From positions 1 through 47,571 of the forward strand of contig NZ_CAJPPN010000015.1 of the NCBI RefSeq assembly GCF_905372525.1: a DNA stretch of 47,571 nucleotides. The letters run 5' to 3'. Below the pieces are notes generated by a model. That model saw nothing but the letters and a program-made list of their open reading frames with translations. It was not told the origin of the DNA and did not search any database. The position numbers were made by a program, and so were the translations under genes. Below are positions 23,927-33,513 of the stretch, in pieces (positions within the stretch are counted from its first letter, which is position 1; the number at the start of each line of letters is the position of its first letter). The DNA is from an uncultured Porphyromonas sp. Its GTDB lineage: Bacteria > Bacteroidota > Bacteroidia > Bacteroidales > Porphyromonadaceae.

Positions 23927-25276
23927 TTATAGACGTGACTTGATCGCCTGCGTGGCCTCCTCGAAGCCGGGCTTCTCCAGCAGGGCAAACATGTTCTTCT
24001 TGTAGGCCTCCACACCGGGCTGGTTGAAGGGATTGACCCCGAGCATGTAGCCACTGATACCGACGGCCTTCTCGAAGAAGTAGAAGAGCTGACCGATATA
24101 GTAGGCGTTCAGCTGGGGTAGGGTGATGCGGATATTGGGGACACCGCCGTCGACGTGTGCCATACGGGTGCCGAGCTCGGCCATCTTATTGACCTCATCG
24201 ACACGCTTGCCTGCTAGGTAGTTCAGTCCGTCTAGGTTGTCAGCGTCCGAGGCGATGCGGAGCTCTCTATCTGGGGTGGCGATGCTGATGATCGTCTCGA
24301 AGATCGTACGCTCGCCCTCCTGTATCCACTGTCCCATGGAGTGTAGGTCGGCGGTGAAGTCTACGGCTGCGTTGAAGATCCCCTTGTGCTCCTTGCCCTC
24401 GCTCTCACCGTAGAGCTGCTTCCACCATTCGCCGATGTAGTGGAGCTTGGGATGGAAGTTGCCGAGGATCTCGATCTTCTTGCCATGCTGGTAGAGGCTG
24501 TTGCGTGCTGCAGCATAGAGGGCGGAGAGGTTCTCTGCGAAGGGGACTCCCTCGTCTACCTGCGCCTTCATCTCCCGAGCACCACGTACGAGCTCTCGTA
24601 TGTCGAAGCCTGCTACGGCGATCGGCAGTAGCCCTACTGGGGTCAGTACGGAGAAGCGTCCCCCGATGTCGTCGGGGATCACGAAGGTCTGGTAGCCCTC
24701 CTTGTCCGCTAGCGTACGTAGAGCACCACGTGCCCGGTCCGTCACAGCGATGATACGCTCACGGGCGCCCTCACGGCCGACCTGCTGCTCGAGCAGACCC
24801 TTGAGGATGCGGAAGGCGATAGCGGGCTCCGTCGTCGTCCCGCTCTTGGAGATATTGATGATCCCGAACCGCTTGTCCGAGAGGAAGTCTACGAGCTCAC
24901 TCAGGTAATCCTCACCGATGTTGTGCCCAGCGAAGATCACCTGAGGTGCGCTGTGCTCCTTACGGTAGGCTGCGAAGGTCGGGGTCAGAGCCTCGATCAC
25001 GGCACGGGCACCGAGGTAGCTACCTCCGATACCGATACTCACGACGTAGTCACAGCGCTCCTGCAGGCTACGGGCTGCAGCCTCTATCGCTGTGAAGTCT
25101 TGGTCGGTAATCTTCGCAGGTAGATCGATCCATCCGAGGAAGTCGCTCCCCTGTCCAGTGCCCGCATGGAGCTGGGCTACATATGCATCACTCTTGGTCT
25201 GCCACGCCTGTAGCTCCTGGTCGGAGACGAGCGAGCGAATCCCTGAAAGGTCTAGTTCTAAAGACTTCATATCCAT
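23927..25276 (-). CDS. pgi: Glucose-6-phosphate isomerase
   Basis: The enzyme interconverts glucose-6-phosphate and fructose-6-phosphate. The 449-aa length is that of the shorter bacterial Pgi form. Visible signatures are VSIGIGGSYLGARAVIE near 80-96, NISKSGTTTEPAIAF near 140-154 (phosphate binding), GGRFSVLTPVGLLP near 205-218 and a C-terminal FNQPGVEAYKKNMF near 418-431 with the catalytic Lys. It is first in the minus-strand run pgi, DUF4290, murA, rimM, which links sugar-phosphate metabolism to cell-wall precursor synthesis. A promoter lies near 25398. Confidence 0.95.
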   Translation of the reverse strand: MDMKSLELDLSGIRSLVSDQELQAWQTKSDAYVAQLHAGTGQGSDFLGWIDLPAKITDQDFTAIEAAARSLQERCDYVVSIGIGGSYLGARAVIEALTPTFAAYRKEHSAPQVIFAGHNIGEDYLSELVDFLSDKRFGIINISKSGTTTEPAIAFRILKGLLEQQVGREGARERIIAVTDRARGALRTLADKEGYQTFVIPDDIGGRFSVLTPVGLLPIAVAGFDIRELVRGAREMKAQVDEGVPFAENLSALYAAARNSLYQHGKKIEILGNFHPKLHYIGEWWKQLYGESEGKEHKGIFNAAVDFTADLHSMGQWIQEGERTIFETIISIATPDRELRIASDADNLDGLNYLAGKRVDEVNKMAELGTRMAHVDGGVPNIRITLPQLNAYYIGQLFYFFEKAVGISGYMLGVNPFNQPGVEAYKKNMFALLEKPGFEEATQAIKSRL

Positions 25277-25377
25277 TATTTTATTCTCTATCTGTACCTA
25301 GTGGGATAGGTGGTACCCAGAGGAGGGGAGACCCTTAGGCCCTCTCCCAGTCCTCCCTGTGTCCCTATCTGCATGAG

Positions 25378-25405
25378 ACCCCATATGGGGTTTCACACAA
25401 AGATA
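25378..25405 (-). promoter_or_regulatory. pgi promoter element with a palindrome at the start site
   Basis: CAAAGATA (25398-25405) reads TATCTTTG on the minus strand. The perfect 14-bp palindrome ACCCCATATGGGGT (25378-25391) begins about where transcription would start. It could be an operator or a leader hairpin. Confidence 0.5.
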
Positions 25406-25686
25406 CAAAAAAGGCACTATACGCACAGTATCAGTTCGTTTTGTGAGCTATCTATACGGCTCACCTACCCCCTCCTGTCGCTCTCCTTGGCATCTCTTCC
25501 CTCACATCACCTACTGCCCAGAGCCACTCTCAGCGACTATCCTCTCGGATAAGAACGTAAGCAAGGGGGGGGAATATATAATGCCCCGAGGAGAGAGGAT
25601 ATTATCCCCCCACAGAAACCCCTTCGCCGAAGGGACGGGAGCATGCTCGATACCCCTGCATTTGAGGGTGTCTCGAGTGGGTCTCT

Positions 25687-25748
25687 GTGTACCCACGTGT
25701 ACACTCTTGTGTACACGCGTGTATACTCTTGTGTACACGTGTGTACAC
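25687..25748. repeat. Triple-palindrome element, copy C
   Basis: The units 25687-25704, 25709-25726 and 25731-25748 are separated by TCTT and TCTT. The 22-bp period is exact. A CGCTCTTACCGAGAGG stretch follows after a few bases. The element is about 270 bp upstream of the -33 box of the CoA-transferase promoter. Confidence 0.9.
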
Positions 25749-26013
25749 TCCTCCGCTCTTACCGAGAGGCCGAGGGGGCTCTCTCCGAGGGGCCCCTAGC
25801 CTCTCACAGAGGCCAAGCGGCGGACGATAGGCGGGGAGGAGAGTGGGAAGATTATCATTCTCCGAGGCTCGTGGTATCTACTGCGTGGGAGGGCGAGGGG
25901 CGACTCAGCTTGAGGGGGCGAGTCGCCTCCCCAGGTGCTACCTACGAGGGGTGTCTGAGAGCGGCACTTAGCCCTTCGGGAGCAGGGGAGCTAGGGGTGT
26001 GGCTCTCGGAGTA

Positions 26014-26043
26014 TTGGCATCTTCCGAATACTTGCTATATTTG
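26014..26043 (+). promoter_or_regulatory. Promoter of the CoA-transferase gene
   Basis: TTG (26014-26016), a 19-bp spacer and TATATTTG (26036-26043) form the best -33/-7 match in the window. The TSS is expected near 26050, leaving a leader of about 90 nt to the ATG at 26141. Confidence 0.75.
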
Positions 26044-26140
26044 CAACGAGAGATACTCGTGGAGCACCATGCACCCCACGAGAGCGCCGTCCCAGCCTCT
26101 CGAGCTTGAATGATTAGCGACTTATAGCTTGTATACATAT

Positions 26141-27445
26141 ATGAGCACGAACTGGCAAGAACACTTTGCGAGCCACACCACCACGGCCCACGAGGCTGTA
26201 CGTGCCGCCATCAAGAGCGGTGATTACCTAGTCTTCGGGCACGCTGTCGCAGCCCCCGTCCAGATAGCTAAGGCTCTGTATGATGAGCGAGAGCGATACA
26301 CCCACCTCAAGGTCTTCCACATGCTCTACTTCGGTGAGCCTTGGCACCTACGCCCCGAGATGAAGGGACGCCTACACCCTGTCCTTAACTTCCTTGACAA
26401 GAATAGCCGTCCTGCCTATGCAGACCGACGGGTAGACTTCCTCCCCTGCTACTTCCACGAGGTGCCCTGGCTACTGCGCTCGGGGGACTTCCCCGTAGAC
26501 GTAGCCATCGTACAGGTCAGCCCGCCTAATGAGCAGGGGTACTGCTCCTTTGGGGTCTCCTGCGACTATACCAAGTGTGCTGCCGAGATCGCCCCGATCG
26601 TCATCGCTGAGGTGAATAAGCAGATGCCCTTCATCGGCGGGGACAACCTCATCCACGTCACGAAACTGGACTATATAGTCCCTACCGATGAGCCGCTTGT
26701 CGAGATCCCTACAGCCAAGATTGGCCCCGTGGAGCAGCGGATCGGGGAGATCTGTGCGGAGCTCATCAATGACGGCGATACCCTGCAGATCGGGATCGGA
26801 GCGATCCCCGACGCTGTCCTGCAGTGCCTCGGGGATCGGCGAGATCTGGGACTACACACTGAGATGTTCACCGACGGGGTCATGCACATGATCCGCTCGG
26901 GCAATATCACGGGGGCGAGGAAGACGCTCCACCCGCATAAGGTCACCAGCTCCATCATCATGGGCTCTCGCGAGCTGTATGAGTTCGTCGATGGCAATGA
27001 GATGATCGAGATGTATCCTGTAGATCACATGAACGACCCCTACGTCGTCGGGCAAAACGACAACATGGTCTCCATCAACTCGTGTCTGGAGATCGATCTC
27101 TGTGGTCAGGTCGCCTCCGAAGCCCTCGGCCTCGAGCAGTTCAGTGGCACGGGAGGGCAGGTGGACTACCTCCGTGGAGTGAAACGCTCGAAGAACGGAC
27201 GCTCCATCCTCGCCTTCACCTCGACGACCAAGGGGGGCACACGCTCCCGTATCGTCCCGACCCTATCGGCAGGGGCTACCGTCACGACCAGTCGCAACGA
27301 TGTGGACTACGTCGCCACCGAGTACGGGGCTGTCCGCCTGAGGGGGCTGAGCCTACGGGAGCGAGCCATAGCGCTGGCTGGTATTGCCCACCCTGACTAT
27401 CGCCCTATGCTCCAGGAGGCCATCATAGCGCGTTTCGGCCAGTAG
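26141..27445 (+). CDS. Acetyl-CoA hydrolase/transferase family (4-hydroxybutyrate or acetate CoA-transferase)
   Basis: The 434-aa class I CoA-transferase starts MSTNWQEHF. A TTG four codons upstream is a less likely start. Family signatures are VSPPNEQGYCSFGVSCDYTK near 124-143, GDTLQIGIGAIPDAVLQCLG near 208-227 and LHTEMFTDGVMHMI near 235-248, where the catalytic Glu is expected. QFSGTGGQVDYLRG near 333-346 and STTKGGTRSRIVPTL near 360-374 are further family segments. It would move CoA between acetyl-CoA and a short acid, as the 4-hydroxybutyrate CoA-transferases do in Porphyromonas butyrate formation. The exact acid cannot be decided from sequence. It stands alone behind its own promoter. 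Confidence 0.87.
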   Translation: MSTNWQEHFASHTTTAHEAVRAAIKSGDYLVFGHAVAAPVQIAKALYDERERYTHLKVFHMLYFGEPWHLRPEMKGRLHPVLNFLDKNSRPAYADRRVDFLPCYFHEVPWLLRSGDFPVDVAIVQVSPPNEQGYCSFGVSCDYTKCAAEIAPIVIAEVNKQMPFIGGDNLIHVTKLDYIVPTDEPLVEIPTAKIGPVEQRIGEICAELINDGDTLQIGIGAIPDAVLQCLGDRRDLGLHTEMFTDGVMHMIRSGNITGARKTLHPHKVTSSIIMGSRELYEFVDGNEMIEMYPVDHMNDPYVVGQNDNMVSINSCLEIDLCGQVASEALGLEQFSGTGGQVDYLRGVKRSKNGRSILAFTSTTKGGTRSRIVPTLSAGATVTTSRNDVDYVATEYGAVRLRGLSLRERAIALAGIAHPDYRPMLQEAIIARFGQ

Positions 27446-27525
27446 CGCCTAGCTCACGAGCCGGCTGGCCACAAGGATTATCATGGAAAATATCTCGGGT
27501 AGTGCTATTTTCTGTGATAATTCGT

Positions 27526-27533
27526 TATATTTG
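27526..27533 (+). promoter_or_regulatory. -7 element for the WGR-domain gene
   Basis: TATATTTG is an exact TAnnTTTG match about 65 nt before the GTG at 27600. No clear TTG -33 box was found. Confidence 0.55.
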
Positions 27534-27599
27534 TACGACTACTACACATAGTATGGTATCATTATATCATGCTCACGGAGGTGCGATCGTGGTACCTCG

Positions 27600-28403
27600 G
27601 TGACTAACTATAAACTAGTTTGTACAGAGATGATCAGGGTAATGCGTTTAGCGGATGATAAGTCCGATAAGTTCTGGCGCATAGAGACTCTTGGGTCCGA
27701 CTTCATGATAAATTGGGGGAAAACGGGCACCTCGGGTCGCTATGGGTTAAGGGAATTCCCAGATGAACAAACATGCCTAGCTCAAGCCAGCGAACTCGTG
27801 GACATAAAAACACAGAAGGGCTATACAGACCTCCACGGCTTCGACCCGATGGGCCAGTACTACTATGATGACGACTCGATGGGTCTACATCCCTTGACCA
27901 GCCACCCGACGTTCAGAGCATACTTCACGGAGCCATTCTATTACTCCAGCATAGCAGAGGCCGCCCCCTTCGGTAGCGATGAGGGGATCGATGCTCTGTG
28001 GGAACTATCGGATCTGCTTCGTCGGAGACCTCATGCGGAGCTCGGGGACTTCCCCCAGCAGCTCCTGCACCGACTCTATCACCTCCCCTTCCACCCACCC
28101 CATGGAGAGACTATCGAGGAGCTCCAGGGGCAGAGCGAGGCTGAGATAGCAGGGAAGCCAGCCCTGCGTCAGCTCCAGCGTACCGACCAGGTGATCATCG
28201 CCTCGGCACTTGCCCAAGTCAAGATCACGGGACGGCTTCACCCCAATCTCTACCGTCTAGCTCTACTGGCCATAGAGCGTCTAGGGCGTATCGCTGTGGC
28301 TCGGGCGACGACACCCGGGCTGATGACTAGCGAGACCCTAGCGAAGATCACACGTGACCTCAAGCACTACTGGACGGCACAGTCTGGGGTGATGCCGAGG
28401 TAA
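27600..28403 (+). CDS. WGR-domain protein
   Basis: The protein has up to 267 aa. Residues about 10-75 form a WGR domain: FWRIETLGSDFMINWGKTGTSGRYGLREF contains the W-G-x-x-G core, ending in TQKGYTDL. WGR domains are found in PARPs and in MolR-type regulators and are thought to bind nucleic acid. The rest (75-267) is mainly helical and unrecognised. No catalytic PARP motif is visible. The GTG at 27600 is provisional; an in-frame ATG at 27630 would leave the domain intact. It is probably monocistronic, between its own promoter and the convergent SusD gene. Confidence 0.72.
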   Translation: MTNYKLVCTEMIRVMRLADDKSDKFWRIETLGSDFMINWGKTGTSGRYGLREFPDEQTCLAQASELVDIKTQKGYTDLHGFDPMGQYYYDDDSMGLHPLTSHPTFRAYFTEPFYYSSIAEAAPFGSDEGIDALWELSDLLRRRPHAELGDFPQQLLHRLYHLPFHPPHGETIEELQGQSEAEIAGKPALRQLQRTDQVIIASALAQVKITGRLHPNLYRLALLAIERLGRIAVARATTPGLMTSETLAKITRDLKHYWTAQSGVMPR

Positions 28404-28508
28404 TACACCCTGAGGGGAGAGCCTCTCCTCATAGAGACGAAGCGATCAGAGACCTAGCGGAGCGAGACGGATAGATACGGGGACGAGATAGCGGGGAGAT
28501 AGAGACAG

Positions 28509-28562
28509 ATATAGATACTGGGGCTAAGGAACATCGGCGTTCCTTAGCCCCAGTATCTATAT
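28509..28562 (-). terminator. Terminator of the sialic-acid operon
   Basis: A perfect 24-bp stem (28509-28532 with 28539-28562) has a 6-nt loop. It lies 28 bp after the stop of the SusD-like gene on the minus strand and, from the other side, about 105 bp after the WGR gene. It may terminate both. No long T-run flanks it. Confidence 0.8.
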
Positions 28563-28590
28563 CGGGGAGGGAGAGGGTCTCGGGGAGGAC

Positions 28591-30192
28591 TTAGTAGCCC
28601 GGAGTCTGCTTGATCTTGGGGTCTTGGCTCAGTACCTCACGATCGATAGGCCAGAGGACCTTGTAGGCTTCACTCTCGGAGAGCACAGGCGTGGAGGCCT
28701 TAGGTAGACTTGGGTTGTCGGGGTAGTTGGCCTCGACCGAGAAGATGAGGGGCTTCTTGGCTCCATCCTGCAGGCGGATGAGGTCAAAGAAACGCTTGTA
28801 CTCACCCACGAACTCCTTCGTCCGCTCCTGTAGGATAGCGAGCTCAGCGGCCTCTGCCGTAGTATGGGTATACTCGTGTCCCGTGAAGGCAGCCCCATAG
28901 GCACGCTGACGTACGGCATTGATCTCCACTGAAGGGTCTTCGCCTAGAGCGTTCTTGACCTCAGCGAGCATCAGCAGGGCATCAGCATAGCGATAGAGGA
29001 TGATCTGACTATCGTAGATATGCTTGCCATCGGGGTAAGTGCGCCCGATGTACTTCTTCATCACCGAGCCTAGACGGTAGGGAGCCTTACGTCCAGCCTG
29101 GAACTCAAAGAAGGTAGCCGCACGACGTGTGTCCGTCTCATCGAAGCTCTTGACGAGGGAATACTTATACTCGTTGAAGAGTCGTCCCGTGCCCTGGATA
29201 TTCAGGGGATCATCGGGTAGGAGGTCGCCACTTAGGTCTCGGGCTGCCCCTGCGAAGCGGATCTGGTTGTAGAGGTATTCCCGATAGTCATTCGTAGCCT
29301 CATTACGATCGAAGTAGAGGGCTAGGATCACTTCATCTCCCCCTCGCTTGGTGGGGTTAAAGATGGAGGCGAAGTTGGACTCCAGTTGGTACTTATTACT
29401 ATTGATCAGTTCCTCTAGGGTACGACGAGCTATGGCGAGGTCAGTAGCACCCGTAGCGGTATGGTCTCCTGTGGTGACCTTGGCAGACCAGAGGTAGATC
29501 TCGGCCTTGAGCATCTTCGTCGCACCAAGCGTCCACTCCATCTTACTCCCCTCATAGGCCGAGGAGGCAAGGAGCGTCTCGGAGCGGTCGATGTCCTGAC
29601 GAATGAGCTCGAGGGTCTGCTGTGCCGTGGAGCGAGCCTTGTAATAGTGGTCGGTAGAGCCTACGGGCTTGGTCGCTACTACGGGCTCCGTTTCTAGGGG
29701 GACACCTCCATAGGCACGATAGAGCAGGAAGTAGTAGTAGGCACGTAGACCATATCCCTTGCCGAGCAGTAGACGACGTTCGTCTTCGGAGAGGAAGGGG
29801 CAGTCGTCGGAGACCTTCTTGATGAAGAGATTGACACGTAGGATACAGGAGTAGAGCCCACCCCAGTCCTCGATGCTTACCCGCTCGGCACTGAGGAGGT
29901 TGCGCTTGAGCTCAGGCTGCTGTAGCTGCTCGCCCGTAGCGGCGGTACCTACCTTCATCGTGCCTGCTCGTAGCTCACCGAAGGCACGTATCACACTATA
30001 TCGCCCTCTGAGGTCGCTGTGTAGGGCTATGAGGTTGGCCTCTACCTGAGCCTTGCTCGTCCAGAAGCTACCCTCGGAGTGGTGGTCGATAGGTGGGAGA
30101 TCCAGTAGACCTTTACACGAAGAGGTCGAGAGACCTAGGAGGAGCAGGAGGCCAAGGAGGGTGGCTTGTATATGCTTGTTCATTGCAGTCAT
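28591..30192 (-). CDS. SusD/RagB family outer-membrane lipoprotein (NanU-like)
   Basis: The 533-aa surface lipoprotein binds glycan ligand and closes over its SusC partner. The signal peptide ends in STSSC, giving lipidated Cys26 (or Cys23 if the ATG at 30183 is used). The N-terminal DLPPIDHHSEGSFW is the typical SusD start with the SEGSFW motif. The middle is helical with TPR-like packing (YGLRAYYYFLLYRAYGGVPLE near 150-170). The C-terminus YKVLWPIDREVLSQDPKIKQTPGY closely follows the family ending PIPxxEinxNPxLxQNPGY. It begins 3 bp after the SusC-like gene. The position in a nanA operon suggests sialic acid or sialyl glycan as ligand, comparable with NanU of Tannerella; that is inferred from context. 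Confidence 0.88.
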   Translation of the reverse strand: MTAMNKHIQATLLGLLLLLGLSTSSCKGLLDLPPIDHHSEGSFWTSKAQVEANLIALHSDLRGRYSVIRAFGELRAGTMKVGTAATGEQLQQPELKRNLLSAERVSIEDWGGLYSCILRVNLFIKKVSDDCPFLSEDERRLLLGKGYGLRAYYYFLLYRAYGGVPLETEPVVATKPVGSTDHYYKARSTAQQTLELIRQDIDRSETLLASSAYEGSKMEWTLGATKMLKAEIYLWSAKVTTGDHTATGATDLAIARRTLEELINSNKYQLESNFASIFNPTKRGGDEVILALYFDRNEATNDYREYLYNQIRFAGAARDLSGDLLPDDPLNIQGTGRLFNEYKYSLVKSFDETDTRRAATFFEFQAGRKAPYRLGSVMKKYIGRTYPDGKHIYDSQIILYRYADALLMLAEVKNALGEDPSVEINAVRQRAYGAAFTGHEYTHTTAEAAELAILQERTKEFVGEYKRFFDLIRLQDGAKKPLIFSVEANYPDNPSLPKASTPVLSESEAYKVLWPIDREVLSQDPKIKQTPGY

Positions 30193-30195
30193 TGA

Positions 30196-33100
30196 TTAGA
30201 GTCCTACATTAAGGCCGAACATGAAGACACGGGGCAGAGCATATCCACCCCAGCCACTAGCACCGGGCTCAGGGGAGTAGACGTACTTGGCAGCGGTGAG
30301 GTAGCCGAGGTTCTGTGCCGTGAAGTATAGCTCTAGGCCATTCATCGAGAGGCGCTTCGTCCAGGCCTTGGGGAGCTGGTAGCTGAGCGAGATCTCACGC
30401 AGAGCAAGGTAATCACCTCGATAGATGAACATCGAAGAGGGTCGATTATAGTTGAACTTCCCTACTATATCCATCGGTAGATAACGAGGATACTTAGCCT
30501 GGCGGTTGGACTCGCTGTAGGTGTGGTCACGAGCTAGCGTGATGGTGTTAGCCCCCTCACGAGCGTTCCCCATGATCTCGGGTGTGCGGTAGTCGGTGAC
30601 ATGATGCCCTACGGCATAGTCCATACGTATGCTGAGACTGAGTCCACGATAGCTTAGCTCGGTGGAGAGCCCTCCAGTAAGCCAAGGGTTCTTGTTCCCA
30701 ACCTTTACTTGGTCGAACTGGTCGATGACTCCATCCCCATTGACGTCTCGCCAGCGTACATCACCTGGCTGTATGGGGAAGGCTATGCCTAGGTCACGCT
30801 CCATTTGGCTGAGTGCCTCCCAAGCCTTAGGCCCATAGAGGGGACGAGCAGGCATCTTATCGATGAGATTGCCTGGGATCTCGTCGGGGCTGCGATATAG
30901 ACCATCCGCTTGGAAGGCATAGATGTCCCCGGGGGATTGCCCCTCCTGTAATCCTCCGACCCAAGTCTTCTCATTGCCCTTGCCACTGTAGACCTGGATA
31001 GCATCCTGACGGTTGCGCTCTAGGCCATTATAGGGGAGCTTGAGGATGGTGTTCTTATTGACTCCAGCGTTGAAGTTCACGGTCCACCTCCAGTCTCCTG
31101 CGGTAAGGATCTTAGCCGAGAGGTCGAGCTCGAAGCCACGGTTACGTAGCTGGCCGTTGTTGGTCTGATGCTGGTTGATCCCCGTGTGAGAGGGTAGGGT
31201 GATGTCGGCTATCTGGTCGGAGGTGATGCGGTTGTAGTAGGTGAGGTTCAGCGTCAGACGATTGTCCCAAAGGCCGAAGTCACCCCCTACCTCGAAGGTA
31301 TTGGTCTTCTCCCAGAGCAGATAGGGATTAGGGATCTGGGAGAGCCCGATACCTACCTTGCCTCCATAGCGGGAGAGGTTGTAAGAGCCACGTAGAGAGT
31401 AGGGGCCGATGCCCGACACATTCCCGTTGCTCCCGTAGCTGACACGTAGCTTACCGAAGCTTAGGACATCGGATAGACCTAGTGACTTGAAGAAGGGTTC
31501 ACGTGTGAAGACCCATCCCCCCGAGATACCGGGGAAGAAACTCCAGCGATGCTCTATCAGCCTAGAGTAGCCATCGTAGCGACTGACAAGAGAGAGGAGG
31601 TAGCGGTCAGCGTAGTCATAATTGACCTGTCCGAAGTAGGAGAGGATACGCTCCCGAGTATGTGCTGTGCTGGTCTTGCGCATGCCCTTCTCGTCACTGG
31701 TGTAGCTGAGTGAGCCAAAGTCATCCGACTGTGCGCCCTCACCTGAGGCAGAGAGTACCTTGGTATAGCTGTCGTAGTACTCCGTTCCTACGAGTGCATT
31801 GATATGGTGTCCGTGGAGCCTGCCCTGATAGTTCAGGACAGCATTGTACGTCTGGTCGAGGGTCTCGAAGGCCGAGGCTGTGCTCTTGCGGGTGCGGTTG
31901 TAGAGTCCAGGAGCGATTAGGTGGTCCTTCTCGAAGTCTTCACGCCAAGTCTGACGGAAGAACCAGAGTCCGCTCACCTTGAGATCTAGGCCAGAGAGGA
32001 TACCGAAGACGAAGCTTTGGTTTAGGCTGAGCTTATTGGTCTTGTGGTCATTGACAAAGGCATCCTTGATGAGCCTCCAGTTCAGCTCCTTCTCACCGAG
32101 ACCAATGAGACGTTCGCCCTTGTCATTATAGCCCCTGAAGGTCGGTGGTACGCTGGACATACGTCCGAAGTAGTCGGCATCTGCATTCTCTCCATTGGGG
32201 AGCTTGTCCCAGGCTGCACGGGAGAAGGAGACACTGCTCTTGGTCGTGAGCCAAGGACGGATCTTGTAGTCGGCATTGAGCATTAGGCTCACACGCTTGT
32301 ACCAGTCTATGAGGGCATTCCCTTCGCTGTGGTTATAGCCGAGGTTGGCATAGTAGTTCCCTCGGTCATTGCCCCCAGTGAAGCTCAGGTTGTAGTCCTG
32401 ACGTAGAGCGACCTCGCGGATATTCTCCTTGCGTAGAGAGAACTCCGAGTAGATAAGCTTCTTGCCGGTCACGGGGTCAGTCATGGTCTTCCAGCCCTTG
32501 TCTAGTAGATGCTTGAGCCGGTCTTCGTACTCGTAGAGTCCGTAGAGCCCCTCGGGGGACTTATTACCATCGTAGGGCTGACCCTGAGGGTCGTAGTAAG
32601 AGTGTCCTGTACCGAAGCCTACGTTGCTCGTCAGGGGAGACATATCGCCGAAGCCTACGTAGTCCCCTGCGCTATTCTTGTATATCTGGGCATTGTCCCG
32701 TGTAGCGATGCGCTGTAGTCGGATATAGTCCTCCGCTCCTAGGTATTCGTAGAGGTCGTGGTGGACGTTGGCGCTTACCTTGGCCTTGAAGCGAATCTCA
32801 CTATAGCCTGTTTTGCCTCGCTTGGTGGTGATCAGCAGTACGCCGTTGTTGGCACGGGCTCCATAGATAGCAGTTGCACCAGCGTCCTTCATCACCTGCA
32901 TCTGCTCGATGTCCTCGGGGTTGATGTCACTGAGGTCACTCCGCACCTGACCATCGATGACGACGAGGGGAGAGCCCTCGCCTGTGAGGCTCGTACCTCC
33001 ACGTAGGATCATACTAGGGGTAGCCCCAGGACTCCCAGAGAGCTGTAGCACACGTAGGCCAGAGACGGCACCGGAGAGTGCCTGGGCGGGGTTGGAGAAG

Positions 33101-33513
33101 AGCCCCTTGGCAAGCGTCTCGTTGCGGACAGAGGAGATGGAGGTCGTTATCTTGCCTCGCAGCTGCTGTGCGCCGTAGGCTGTGACGACGACGTCACCGA
33201 GGAGCTTGGTATCCTCGAGTAGCGTCACGACGAGGGGGTCGGAGGGACGCTGCCGATCGATACTGATCGTCTGTGAGACGAAGCCGACGCAGGAGACGGT
33301 GATCTTTGCCTGAGCGCCCCGTAGCTGGAGGCGGAATCTTCCTTGGTTATCGCTTAGACAGCCGTGCGAGGTACCTTCCTCGCGGATGCTGGCTCCAGCG
33401 ATCGGGGTCTGTGACGTATCCTGGATCAGACCCGTGAGGAGACGTCCCTGTGCCCGGGCGGGTAAGCTCAGGCACAGAGCTAGGAGGATGAGTAGTGTAC
33501 TTTTCATACTCAT
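30196..33513 (-). CDS. SusC/RagA family TonB-linked outer-membrane transporter (NanO-like)
   Basis: The 1105-aa TonB-dependent transporter has a signal peptide (residues 1-22, ending ARAQ). A carboxypeptidase-regulatory-like domain (TGLIQDTSQTPIAGASIREE near 25-45) is followed by a probable TonB box near DVVVTAYG. The plug domain includes NPAQALSGAVSGLRVLQLSG near 140-160 and the SusC signature LRGGTSLTGEGSPLVVIDG near 170-190. A long 22-strand barrel then follows. It pairs with the SusD-like lipoprotein 3 bp downstream. Lying behind nanA and the epimerase gene, it probably imports sialic acid or sialoglycans. A gap of 249 bp separates it from the epimerase gene. Confidence 0.9.
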   Translation of the reverse strand: MSMKSTLLILLALCLSLPARAQGRLLTGLIQDTSQTPIAGASIREEGTSHGCLSDNQGRFRLQLRGAQAKITVSCVGFVSQTISIDRQRPSDPLVVTLLEDTKLLGDVVVTAYGAQQLRGKITTSISSVRNETLAKGLFSNPAQALSGAVSGLRVLQLSGSPGATPSMILRGGTSLTGEGSPLVVIDGQVRSDLSDINPEDIEQMQVMKDAGATAIYGARANNGVLLITTKRGKTGYSEIRFKAKVSANVHHDLYEYLGAEDYIRLQRIATRDNAQIYKNSAGDYVGFGDMSPLTSNVGFGTGHSYYDPQGQPYDGNKSPEGLYGLYEYEDRLKHLLDKGWKTMTDPVTGKKLIYSEFSLRKENIREVALRQDYNLSFTGGNDRGNYYANLGYNHSEGNALIDWYKRVSLMLNADYKIRPWLTTKSSVSFSRAAWDKLPNGENADADYFGRMSSVPPTFRGYNDKGERLIGLGEKELNWRLIKDAFVNDHKTNKLSLNQSFVFGILSGLDLKVSGLWFFRQTWREDFEKDHLIAPGLYNRTRKSTASAFETLDQTYNAVLNYQGRLHGHHINALVGTEYYDSYTKVLSASGEGAQSDDFGSLSYTSDEKGMRKTSTAHTRERILSYFGQVNYDYADRYLLSLVSRYDGYSRLIEHRWSFFPGISGGWVFTREPFFKSLGLSDVLSFGKLRVSYGSNGNVSGIGPYSLRGSYNLSRYGGKVGIGLSQIPNPYLLWEKTNTFEVGGDFGLWDNRLTLNLTYYNRITSDQIADITLPSHTGINQHQTNNGQLRNRGFELDLSAKILTAGDWRWTVNFNAGVNKNTILKLPYNGLERNRQDAIQVYSGKGNEKTWVGGLQEGQSPGDIYAFQADGLYRSPDEIPGNLIDKMPARPLYGPKAWEALSQMERDLGIAFPIQPGDVRWRDVNGDGVIDQFDQVKVGNKNPWLTGGLSTELSYRGLSLSIRMDYAVGHHVTDYRTPEIMGNAREGANTITLARDHTYSESNRQAKYPRYLPMDIVGKFNYNRPSSMFIYRGDYLALREISLSYQLPKAWTKRLSMNGLELYFTAQNLGYLTAAKYVYSPEPGASGWGGYALPRVFMFGLNVGL

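Larger units (their letters stand above)
25277..26013. other. 740-bp divergent spacer between pgi and the CoA-transferase gene
   Basis: The spacer contains the pgi promoter and palindrome, a triple-palindrome element, a CTTACCGAGAG core (about 25758-25768) and small hairpins such as GCCTCT/AGAGGC near 25798-25812. Open frames here are repeat-driven and lack family character. No gene is supported. Confidence 0.55.

Noticed and set aside
25561..25610. GGGGGGAATATATAAT and ATATTATCCCCCC as a hairpin or terminal repeat
   Set aside because: The arms pair imperfectly with several offsets and there is no associated gene or repeat elsewhere in the window.
25643..26113. A 156-aa open frame upstream of the CoA-transferase
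   Set aside because: It runs through the triple palindrome and across the best promoter of the window, with no recognisable domain.
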